The notes beneath the pieces are model-generated. The model was not told the DNA's origin, searched no databases, and saw only the letters and a program-made list of their open reading frames with translations. Made by a program: the position numbers and the translations under genes. From Cribrihabitans_A neustonicus (GTDB lineage: Bacteria > Pseudomonadota > Alphaproteobacteria > Rhodobacterales > Rhodobacteraceae), in the NCBI RefSeq assembly GCF_048820895.1, contig NZ_JBMERQ010000006.1:62001-126000 (forward strand): a DNA stretch of 64,000 bases. Reading direction: 5' to 3'. Positions 8,804 to 16,067 of this stretch are shown in pieces (positions within the stretch are counted from its first letter, which is position 1; each line of letters starts with the position of its first letter).

Positions 8804-10441
8804 TCAGGCCGCATAGCCGGTCATGTTGCCGCTCCGGCCGATGTTGCGCAGGATTTCCCTGGCCGCATTGGCGCCAGGCGCGGCCATCACGCCGCCGCCC
8901 GGATGCGCTGAGGAGCCGACGATATACATGCCGTCAATCGGGGTGTCGTATTGCGCATACCCCGGCACCGGACGGTTGAAGAGCAGCTGGTCAAAGGTCA
9001 GCTCGCCCTGGAAGATGTTGCCTTCGGTCAGGCCCACCTCCTGCTCGATGTCCCAAGGAGTGCGGACCTCGGCGTGCACAGTCTTGCTGCGGATGTCGGG
9101 GCAGGCCTGCTCAAGCTTGTCGAAGACGCATTCGGCAAAGGCCCCACGGGTCTGGCCGTTCCAGTTGGTGCCAGCACGCACGCCGCCCACCTCCAGGTCA
9201 TAGGGCGCGTATTGCACGAAGACGGTCATCATGTGCTTGCCCGGCGGTGCCATGGTCGGGTCGATCTGGCTGGGGATCAGCATGTCGAAATAGGGATTTT
9301 GCGACCAGCGCCCCTCCTTCCAGTCGTCATAGGCGCGTTCCAGTTCCGTCAGGCTTTCGGCGCAATGCAGATCGCCGCGCAGGAAGGGGGCGCCCTTGGG
9401 GGCGGCGGGGAACTCTGGCAGCGCATCCAGCGCGATGTTCAGCTTGCCGGAGGAGCCGCGGATCTTGAACCGTTTGACCGCCTTCACGAAGTCGCCGGGC
9501 AGGTGCTGCTGGCCGGTGTGCTGCAGGAAGGTGCGTTTCACATCCATGTTGGAGGCCACGATGGGGGCGTGGTATTCGCCGCCATTGTCCAGCGCCACCC
9601 CGGTGACCCGTCCGTTGCTGACCAGAAAACGGTCGACGCCGGAGCCGGTGACGATGGTGCCGCCTGCTTCCTCGAAACAGGCGCCCAGCGCGTTGGAGAT
9701 TGCGCCCATGCCGCCGCGGGCAAAACCCCAAGCCCCGATCGCGCCGTCCACATCGCCCATGTAGTGATGCAGCAGCACATAGGCGGTGCCGGGTGAATAG
9801 ACGCCCAGTCCGGTGCCGATGATCCCGGCGCCCGCGATATGCGCCTTGATCAGGTCATTCTCGAAATGCTCATCCAGGAAATCGCCAATCGACATCGACC
9901 AGAAACGCTGCGTCTCGCCCAGCTCCTTCTTGCCCAGCCCGTGCGCCTGCTTGATCAGGAACAGCAGCTCGCCAATGTCGCGCGGCTTCAGCGAGGTTGG
10001 GTCCGGCGCGCTGCGCAGCAGGAACGGCCGGATGAAACGGCACTGGCGGATCACCGTCTGGCTGAAGCGGTCATAGGCGTCGGCATCGCGGGTGCTGTGG
10101 CGGGAAATTTCCCGGCGCAGGGCATCATGGTCCGACATATAGGCAAAGTAATCGCCGCCGCTGCCAAAGCTGGCGCCGCCTTCGTAAGGGATCACCTGCA
10201 GCCCGTATTTCGGCAGCTCCAGGTCGCGCACGATCTCGCGGCGCAACAGCGAGCAGACATAAGAGCAGTTGGAGTAGGTCCAGCCTTCATGCAGTGACCG
10301 GCTCACCGCGGCGCCGCCGATCCAATCGTTCTTTTCCACCACCAGAACCTTCAGCCCGGCTTTGGCCAGGTAGCAGGCCGCGGTCAGGCCGTTGTGCCCG
10401 GCCCCCGCCACGATGGCGTCATATCTGTCGTGCTGCCCCAT
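8804..10441 (-). CDS. COG1233 FAD-dependent oxidoreductase, first gene of the operon
   Basis: This 545-aa paralogue of the next gene has AGAGHNGLTAACYLAKAG...VVEKND (FAD ADP-binding fold) near the N-terminus. MYIVGSSAHPGGGVMAAPG lies at the C-terminus and contacts the flavin. AGGAGAG lies just upstream of ATG 10441. It is the first gene after the divergent promoter region shared with the BetI-like regulator, which contains an operator at 10509-10520. It probably oxidises a C-N or C-C bond of the cluster's substrate. COG1233 members differ widely in reaction, so no specific activity is assigned. Confidence 0.85.
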   Translation of the reverse strand: MGQHDRYDAIVAGAGHNGLTAACYLAKAGLKVLVVEKNDWIGGAAVSRSLHEGWTYSNCSYVCSLLRREIVRDLELPKYGLQVIPYEGGASFGSGGDYFAYMSDHDALRREISRHSTRDADAYDRFSQTVIRQCRFIRPFLLRSAPDPTSLKPRDIGELLFLIKQAHGLGKKELGETQRFWSMSIGDFLDEHFENDLIKAHIAGAGIIGTGLGVYSPGTAYVLLHHYMGDVDGAIGAWGFARGGMGAISNALGACFEEAGGTIVTGSGVDRFLVSNGRVTGVALDNGGEYHAPIVASNMDVKRTFLQHTGQQHLPGDFVKAVKRFKIRGSSGKLNIALDALPEFPAAPKGAPFLRGDLHCAESLTELERAYDDWKEGRWSQNPYFDMLIPSQIDPTMAPPGKHMMTVFVQYAPYDLEVGGVRAGTNWNGQTRGAFAECVFDKLEQACPDIRSKTVHAEVRTPWDIEQEVGLTEGNIFQGELTFDQLLFNRPVPGYAQYDTPIDGMYIVGSSAHPGGGVMAAPGANAAREILRNIGRSGNMTGYAA

Positions 10442-10508
10442 GAATCTCTCCTGGTCCGGCTGTGGTTAACCGGAGCCTAGAGAAGAAGATTTTTCCGGTA
10501 AAGTTTTT

Positions 10509-10520
10509 TTGAGCGCTTAA
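10509..10520. promoter_or_regulatory. Operator of the BetI-like regulator in the divergent promoter region
   Basis: TTGAGCGCTTAA differs at one base from the perfect palindrome TTGAGCGCTCAA at 2305-2316. It sits between ATG 10441 (minus) and the regulator start (plus) in an AT-rich stretch suited to promoters, so it can serve both directions and autoregulation. Confidence 0.68.
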
Positions 10521-10572
10521 ATAAAAATAATCGGGCTGACAGGCGTAGAGAAGTGTGGAACAAGGAGGAAAA

Positions 10573-11247
10573 TTGAAGCTTGGATTTCTCATGGTGGCAT
10601 CGCAGGGCAGCGGCAGGAAGCCGCGCAAGGAACGCAAGGAAAACGCCGACATGCGGCGGCGGCAAATTCTCGATGCGACGTTGAAATCTATTGTGGCCAA
10701 CGGGCTGGCCAAGACGACGCTGGCGACGGTGGCAAATGAGGCCGGGCTGTCGCAGGGTGTTGCGGTCTTTTATTTCAAGTCCAAGACCGGCCTCCTGACC
10801 GAGGCGCTTCGCGATCAGTACCAGACTTATGAGGCCCACTGGCAGGCGGTGCTGGAAAAGGCGCCCGAGGATCCCGCGGCCCGGCTGCGCACGATCATCG
10901 AGGCTGATTTCAGCCCGAAGATCTGCAATTCCAGCACGCTCGCCATCTGGTTTGCATTCTTCGGAGAGCAGAATTTCGTCCCGCAATATGCCGAGATCAC
11001 CGGCGAGTTCGAGGAGAAGAGGTCCAGGATGCTCAGCGAGATCTGCCACCAGCTTACACCGGAGGATCCCGGCAAGGCGGAAATGGCAGGCGGCTGGATA
11101 GACTCCCTGACAGACGGCTACTGGCAGAAGCTGCACTTGATCCCGCACATATACAACCGTGAAGAAGCGCTCGCGCAAACGCTGCATTTCCTGCAGAAAC
11201 TGTTCCCCAGCCACGCGGAGGCGTTTCAGGTAAAGGCTAGCCTTTGA
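10573..11247 (+). CDS. TetR-family transcriptional regulator, BetI-like
   Basis: This DNA-binding repressor of about 224 aa has its helix-turn-helix in residues about 25-75 (RRRQILDATLKSI...TLATVANEAGLSQGVAVFYFKSKTGLL). A BetI-type C-terminal ligand domain follows (STLAIWFAFFGE, WIDSLTDGYW). BetI proteins respond to choline-like quaternary amines, which fits a cluster with amine dehydrogenase and methyltransferase genes. The start is probably TTG 10573, four bases after a full AAGGAGG; GTG 10555 and ATG 10591 are alternatives with worse spacing. It probably represses the genes at 2359 and 10441 and itself. Confidence 0.88.
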   Translation: MKLGFLMVASQGSGRKPRKERKENADMRRRQILDATLKSIVANGLAKTTLATVANEAGLSQGVAVFYFKSKTGLLTEALRDQYQTYEAHWQAVLEKAPEDPAARLRTIIEADFSPKICNSSTLAIWFAFFGEQNFVPQYAEITGEFEEKRSRMLSEICHQLTPEDPGKAEMAGGWIDSLTDGYWQKLHLIPHIYNREEALAQTLHFLQKLFPSHAEAFQVKASL

Positions 11248-11278
11248 GCCGGCCAATTGCCCCGTAGGACCGGTAACC

Positions 11279-11962
11279 CTAACCCCTCAGCCCGCGCCTG
11301 CTTTCAATCAGGTCATCGCTCACTGAGTGATCGATGACCTCGTCCTTCTGGATCTCTTCAAGCAGGCTGCGCAGCTTCCTGCGCTTGCGGCGGGAGCGGA
11401 TCTGCTCGGCCGAGATCTCGATCGGGCGTATACGAGAAACGTCACCGCCGTCGTCAAAGACGAACTCAAAGCAACGGCAGGCGGCGGCCAGGTCTCGGGC
11501 TTGACTGGTGGCGGCAATGGCGATCAGGCGAAGTGTACTGACATTGCGGGTGAAGTCCTCGGAGTTGAACTTGCGCTTAGCGCGGTCCAGCACGTCCTCG
11601 AAGGAACCAATATCCACATAGCTGCCACTCAGCATCGGGCCCTGCGCGGATATTCCATCGCTGGTGCCCTCCTCGGACTCCCACAGTTCGGCGCGGTCAA
11701 TCACGCTGGCGGTGAACTTTTTGTCAGCGGTCTCGAATTCGGCCAGAACGTCCATCAGGAAGGCAGGTTCCGAGCCCATGTTGGAAATGACGCAGCGTCC
11801 TTTGAGCCCATGCGGGCCTTCGCCGCTGATCAGCAGGCTGGAACGGGTTTGCCGCTGGTAGCTCGACACGAAGACATGCAGGTAGGCAATCCAGACAAAA
11901 GCGGTCAGCAGGCTGACCACCAACTGTAAGGTGGCCGAGTTCTCCTGTATCCAGCTCCACAT
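11279..11962 (-). CDS. Hypothetical protein with one N-terminal membrane anchor
   Basis: I do not recognise this 227-aa protein. One hydrophobic helix (residues about 10-33, LQLVVSLLTAFVWIAYLHVF) is followed by a soluble domain of mixed strands and an Arg/Lys-rich stretch near residue 195 (RSRRKRRKLR), then an acidic end. The layout suggests an inner-membrane-anchored cytoplasmic domain. Base composition is less extreme than in its neighbours. It stands alone between the BetI-like gene (convergent, 31 bp) and the OFA transporter, with only a weak ribosome site. No function is proposed. Confidence 0.7.
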   Translation of the reverse strand: MWSWIQENSATLQLVVSLLTAFVWIAYLHVFVSSYQRQTRSSLLISGEGPHGLKGRCVISNMGSEPAFLMDVLAEFETADKKFTASVIDRAELWESEEGTSDGISAQGPMLSGSYVDIGSFEDVLDRAKRKFNSEDFTRNVSTLRLIAIAATSQARDLAAACRCFEFVFDDGGDVSRIRPIEISAEQIRSRRKRRKLRSLLEEIQKDEVIDHSVSDDLIESRRGLRG

Positions 11963-12079
11963 GATGTCCGCGCCTTTGTCCTGCGATGGCCGCGGCCTGC
12001 TTGTGCCGGGGCGGCCTTGTAAAGGTAACGGGGGAGCCGCACGATCGTTCCCATGCGGAGGGAGGGGGACGGGGATACT

Positions 12080-12109
12080 CCCGCCGCCGCAATAGGGTGC
12101 GGCGGCGGG
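12080..12109. terminator. Strong GC hairpin after the OFA transporter gene
   Basis: A perfect 12-bp inverted repeat (12080-12091 with 12098-12109) with a 6-nt loop lies 8 bp beyond the stop codon of the transporter. No U-run follows on the minus strand, so it is a 3' stabiliser or a non-canonical terminator. Confidence 0.5.
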
Positions 12110-12116
12110 GCAGGGC

Positions 12117-13823
12117 TTATTCAGCGGGCACCGCGCCTGCGCCGTGGGTGTTTTCCACGTGATGCTTCTCGCGCACCGGGCGGACCAGAAGGTTGGCGAA
12201 GAAGGCGATCACCAGCAGCGCCGCCATGCAATACATGGTGGTGTTGTAAAGCGTGGCGGTCGGATCCACGGTGCCGGCCGGGGCGATCTCCATCAGCTTG
12301 GCGATGGTCACCGTATTGGCCGCCACCAGCTCGTTGAGCTGCGCGACGGGCGCGCCAAACTTCGCGGCAAAGTCAGCCGGGTCGATCTGCGCCGCCAGAT
12401 CGGCAATCGCGCCCTCCTTGGACAGGTTGCGCAGGTAGGTGATGGCGAAGGGGCCGAGCACGCCGGCCGCCGACCAGGCGGTGAGCAGGCGGCCGTGGAT
12501 GCCGCCGACATGCATGGTGCCGAAGATATCCGCGAGATAGGCCGGGATGGTGGCAAAGCCGCCGCCGTACATGGTGAAGATGATCATCGTGGCGATGTAG
12601 AAGCCGACCAGCGCGGTGACGCCGCCCGACGCGGCCCAGAACGGAATCGTGCAGTAAAGAAGCGTGCCCAGCACAAAAAAGCAGTGGTAAGTGTTCTTGC
12701 GGCCGATGAAGTCCGAGGTTGAGGCCCAGAAGAACCGGCCCACCATGTTGAATACCGAGATCATCAGCACGTAGGTGCCTGCAAAGGCCGCGGTCACCAG
12801 GGCAAGGTCGCCGAAGATTTCGTTGATCATCGTCTTAGCCACACCGATCACGCCGATGCCTGCGGTCACGTTGAAGCACAGCACCACCCACAGCAGCCAG
12901 AACTGAGGCGTCTTCATCGCCTGGTCGATATGCACGTGGTTCTGGGTGACCATGCGCTTGGCCGAGGGTTTCGGCTCCCAGCCCTCGGGCTTCCAGCCTT
13001 CCCGCGGAACGCGGTACTGGAAGGCCGCCAGCACCATGACGCAGAAGTAGACAATGCCGAGGGTCAGAAAGGTGGCCGCGGCGCCGGTGTTGCCGGTGCC
13101 GACCACATAAACCCCGGCCTCGCCGCCGAATGCCGCTGCCTGCTGGGCGGAGGCGACTACCACCTCGACACTGCCCGCTGCGGTTTCCGCAAAACGGCGG
13201 CCGCCCTCGGTGATGAGCGTCACGGCACTTTCGGCGCCCAGGTAGTCGGGGGCTTTCTGGAAGGTGGACAGCAGCCACTGGTTCAGCGGCGCACCGATCA
13301 TGGCGCCGCCGCCGAAGCCCATGATCGCCATGCCGGTGGCCATACCGCGGCGGTCCGGGAACCAGCGGATCAGGGTGGAGACCGGCGAGACGTAGCCCAG
13401 CCCGAGCCCGGCACCGCCGAGCACCCCGTAGCCGAGGTACACGAGCCACAGCTGATGGCTGGCGATGCCCAGCGAGCCCAGCACGAAGCCGCCGCCCCAG
13501 AGCGCCGCCGCCACCACGCCAACGTAGCGGGGCCCGACCTTCTCCAGCCACTTGCCGCCCACGGCCGCGGTCAGGCCAAGCACGACGATCGCGACCGAGA
13601 AGATCCACACCACCGAGGACAGCGACCAGTCGCCCGCGGCGGAGGCGGCGACTCCGAGCTCGCGGGTGAGGGGCGGATTGAACACCGACCAGGCGTAGAC
13701 CGATCCGATGCACAGGTGGATGGCGATCGAGGCGGGCGGCACCCGCCAGCGGTTGAAGCCCTCCGGCGCGACGATGTTTTCCTTGCGCAGGAACCCCAGG
13801 GGCCCGGCTGCTGAGTGTGACAT
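12117..13823 (-). CDS. OFA-family (oxalate/formate antiporter-like) MFS transporter
   Basis: This inner-membrane carrier of the major facilitator superfamily, OFA group, has 568 aa. The N-terminal helix block (IAIHLCIGSVYAWSVFNPPL), the loop RWFPDRRGMATGMAIMGFGGGA and the later GRFFWASTSDFIGRK motif are typical. It is about 130 residues longer than usual family members because of extra hydrophilic segments near residues 200-260 and 465-520. GGAGGAAAG precedes the ATG. It lies directly downstream of a sensor kinase/NtrC-like pair that probably controls it. The substrate is likely a small carboxylate; the family does not settle which. Confidence 0.9.
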   Translation of the reverse strand: MSHSAAGPLGFLRKENIVAPEGFNRWRVPPASIAIHLCIGSVYAWSVFNPPLTRELGVAASAAGDWSLSSVVWIFSVAIVVLGLTAAVGGKWLEKVGPRYVGVVAAALWGGGFVLGSLGIASHQLWLVYLGYGVLGGAGLGLGYVSPVSTLIRWFPDRRGMATGMAIMGFGGGAMIGAPLNQWLLSTFQKAPDYLGAESAVTLITEGGRRFAETAAGSVEVVVASAQQAAAFGGEAGVYVVGTGNTGAAATFLTLGIVYFCVMVLAAFQYRVPREGWKPEGWEPKPSAKRMVTQNHVHIDQAMKTPQFWLLWVVLCFNVTAGIGVIGVAKTMINEIFGDLALVTAAFAGTYVLMISVFNMVGRFFWASTSDFIGRKNTYHCFFVLGTLLYCTIPFWAASGGVTALVGFYIATMIIFTMYGGGFATIPAYLADIFGTMHVGGIHGRLLTAWSAAGVLGPFAITYLRNLSKEGAIADLAAQIDPADFAAKFGAPVAQLNELVAANTVTIAKLMEIAPAGTVDPTATLYNTTMYCMAALLVIAFFANLLVRPVREKHHVENTHGAGAVPAE

Positions 13824-13980
13824 TGGCTTTCCTCCGAATTGCGCGGGGGCCTCCTCGCCCCCGGTTGCGCCGCCGTCTTTTGGTCTTGTCGCCTTTGGCC
13901 GGCAGCATGCCTTTTTCGGTTTGGACTTGGGTGCCGCTTGCGGTCAATAGTAATTATTGTTTTATATCAATCGCTTGAAT

Positions 13981-13995
13981 GGCAATTGCTGCACC
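13981..13995 (-). promoter_or_regulatory. Sigma-54-like -24/-12 element before the OFA transporter
   Basis: On the minus strand GG-N10-GC (GGTGCAGCAATTGCC, 13995 to 13981) matches the spacing rule of sigma-54 promoters and points at the transporter start at 13823. The match to the full consensus is partial, and the neighbouring regulator lacks the sigma-54 contact loop, so this may be fortuitous. Confidence 0.4.
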
Positions 13996-14008
13996 GCGGA
14001 AAGGTCGG

Positions 14009-14100
14009 AATGTCCCAAATTTCCCATCCCGCGGCAGGGCGGGAGGGACAAAATGTCCACTATCTGCGGTGTTCAGACGGGGGGGTGCCGCGAAATGTCC
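14009..14100. promoter_or_regulatory. Repeated AATGTCC activator sites upstream of the OFA transporter
   Basis: AATGTCC occurs at 14009-14015, 14052-14058 and 14094-14100, spaced 43 and 42 bp (about four helical turns). The middle copy is part of the palindrome GGACA-AAA-TGTCC (14046-14058). The third copy lies inside the 3' end of the kinase gene. The array suits tandem binding of dimers of the NtrC-like regulator encoded upstream. Confidence 0.5.
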
Positions 14101-16067
14101 CCGGCCGGGCACCAGATCTTAAATTCCGCACCTTGGCCTTCTTCGCTCCCGGCAGTGATCACCCCATCCGCCCGGGCGATCAGCGATTGGCTGATTGACA
14201 GACCCAGGCCGGTGCCCTCGGCCGGTTTGCTGGTGTAGAAGGGATCGAAGATGCTGCCCAGTCTTTCGGGCGGGATCCCGGGGCCGGTGTCGCGCAGGAG
14301 GATGCGGCTGCCGGGCACGCCGCCGCGTGCTTCGGGGCCGGTTTCGATGGTGAGGGTGCCGCCGCCCGCCATCGCCTGGGCGGCGTTGATCATCAGGTTC
14401 ACCAGCACCTGCTGCAGCTCCGTCTCCACGATGCGGATCGGCGGAGCGGGGGCGTGGCGGCGGACGACCTCGATGCCCTGGTTGCGCAGATCCGCGGCGA
14501 CCAGCACCAGCGCGTCCGACACCGCTGCCTGCGGGTCGGCCAGGGTGGCGAGATCCGACATCTCGCCCGGCCGGGTGAAGTTCAGAAGCTTGCCGACGAT
14601 GATGTTGATGCGGTGGGTCTGCTGATCGATCAGGTCCAGCTCCGTTTTCAGCGCCGCCTGGTCCTCCGCACTGAGGCTCATGCGCAGGATCTCCAGGTTG
14701 CCCTGGATCACCGCCACCGGATTGTTGATCTCATGCGCTACGCCCGCGGTGATCTCGCCGATTGAGGCGAGCTTCTCCGACATCACCAGCTGAGCGAAGG
14801 TGCTCTCCAGCTTGCGGTTGGCCTCCCGCAGCTCGGCGGTGCGGGTCTCCACCAGGCTGTTGAGGTTCTCTGCGTAGTTGCGCAGCGCGTCGTCGCGCTC
14901 CTGCACCTGGTCCAGCAGCCGGTCCAGGTGCCGCGCCACGGCGCCGATCTCGTCGCGGGTGCCGACCGGGCCGATGCGGGCGCCGAGCGCGCCCTTCTCG
15001 GCCCGTTCCATCGTCGCGGTCATCTTCTCCAGCGGCGCAAAGACCCCGCGGGCAAGGCGCAGGAAGACCGGGATCGTCAGCCCCAGCACGGCGAGGAAAG
15101 CGCCAATCAGCGACAGGATCGTGGTGTTGCGCTGGGCGGTGAAAGGCGCCTCCAGGAAGCCGGTGTAAAGCATGCCGACCCGGGTGCCGGTGATATCCGC
15201 CAGCGGCACGTAGCCCGAGATATACCAGTCGTTCACCACGAAGGCGCGGTCGAGCCAGGGCTGGCCCTGCTGCATGACCTTGCGCCAGACCGCTTCGGAA
15301 ACCCGGGTGCCAAGCGCCCGCGCTCCGGCAAACAGGCGCACGTTGGTAGAGATGCGGACATCGTCGAGGAACAGGGTGGTGGTCCCGGTGCGGCTGTCGG
15401 GGGCGGCGCCTCCGGGGTAAATCAGCGCGTTCATCCGGTCGATCACGCCGAGGTTGCGGTTAAGCAGCCGCCCGCCAACGAGCACCTCGTCCCGACCCGC
15501 ATCCGCCTGGGCGGCCAGCAGTACCAGCCCGCGGGTCTCCGTCTCCCGGCCGAGGCTGCGGGCGGCCTCGGTAGGCACCAGTGGCAAAACGGCCTGATCA
15601 GCCAGCGCAGGCGACATCCGGGAAAGGTCACCGGCCTCGAAGACCGCAAGACCGGCTTTGGCGCCGCTTTCCGCCGTGGCGGCCGCCGCCCGGCGCAGCG
15701 CAGGCGGCAAGGAGCCGTCCGCCGGATCGGCATAGACGAGGAAGTCGAGCCCTAGTGCCGCCTGTTCTGCGGCGAGGAAATCGGCCAGCACCCCGCCGCC
15801 CGCCGCCCTGGCGCGGGCAAAGCGCACTGATTGCGCGAGGGCCGCAACCTCGGCCGCCTGCGTGGCTTCGATACGGCCAAAATATTGTTCCGCCACCCGC
15901 AGGTCGCTTGCCACCTTGGCAAACAGCAACTCGTCGTACTTGCCGATCCATCGCAGCATCGTGACGCCCAGCAAGAGCGGCAGCAGCACCACCAAGGGCA
16001 GCAGCGCCAGCACCAGAAGCCGAAGCCGGACTGAGCGCACTGCCGTCAAAGACCCCAGGCCCGGCAC
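14073..16067 (-). CDS. DctB-like sensor histidine kinase
   Basis: This membrane sensor kinase has up to 664 aa. A first transmembrane helix (about 14-35) is followed by a periplasmic Cache-like domain to about residue 305, a second helix (about 310-330) and a HAMP and coiled coil. Then comes HisKA with SIGEITAGVAHEINNP (phosphoacceptor His) and HATPase_c with NLMINAAQAM, RDTGPGIP and GTGLGLSIS. It overlaps the NtrC-like gene before it, so both are co-translated. GTG 16067 gives the longest protein; TTG 16049 (overlapping the upstream stop as TTGA) and GTG 16040 are equally possible. The ligand is probably a carboxylate taken up by the downstream transporter (inference). Confidence 0.9.
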   Translation of the reverse strand: MPGLGSLTAVRSVRLRLLVLALLPLVVLLPLLLGVTMLRWIGKYDELLFAKVASDLRVAEQYFGRIEATQAAEVAALAQSVRFARARAAGGGVLADFLAAEQAALGLDFLVYADPADGSLPPALRRAAAATAESGAKAGLAVFEAGDLSRMSPALADQAVLPLVPTEAARSLGRETETRGLVLLAAQADAGRDEVLVGGRLLNRNLGVIDRMNALIYPGGAAPDSRTGTTTLFLDDVRISTNVRLFAGARALGTRVSEAVWRKVMQQGQPWLDRAFVVNDWYISGYVPLADITGTRVGMLYTGFLEAPFTAQRNTTILSLIGAFLAVLGLTIPVFLRLARGVFAPLEKMTATMERAEKGALGARIGPVGTRDEIGAVARHLDRLLDQVQERDDALRNYAENLNSLVETRTAELREANRKLESTFAQLVMSEKLASIGEITAGVAHEINNPVAVIQGNLEILRMSLSAEDQAALKTELDLIDQQTHRINIIVGKLLNFTRPGEMSDLATLADPQAAVSDALVLVAADLRNQGIEVVRRHAPAPPIRIVETELQQVLVNLMINAAQAMAGGGTLTIETGPEARGGVPGSRILLRDTGPGIPPERLGSIFDPFYTSKPAEGTGLGLSISQSLIARADGVITAGSEEGQGAEFKIWCPAGDISRHPPV

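Noticed and set aside
7222..10441. Carotenoid biosynthesis genes (phytoene desaturase pair)
   Set aside because: The family match is real, but no phytoene synthase, cyclase or other crt gene is nearby and the operon contains aminotransferase and GcvT-like genes; catabolism is more likely.
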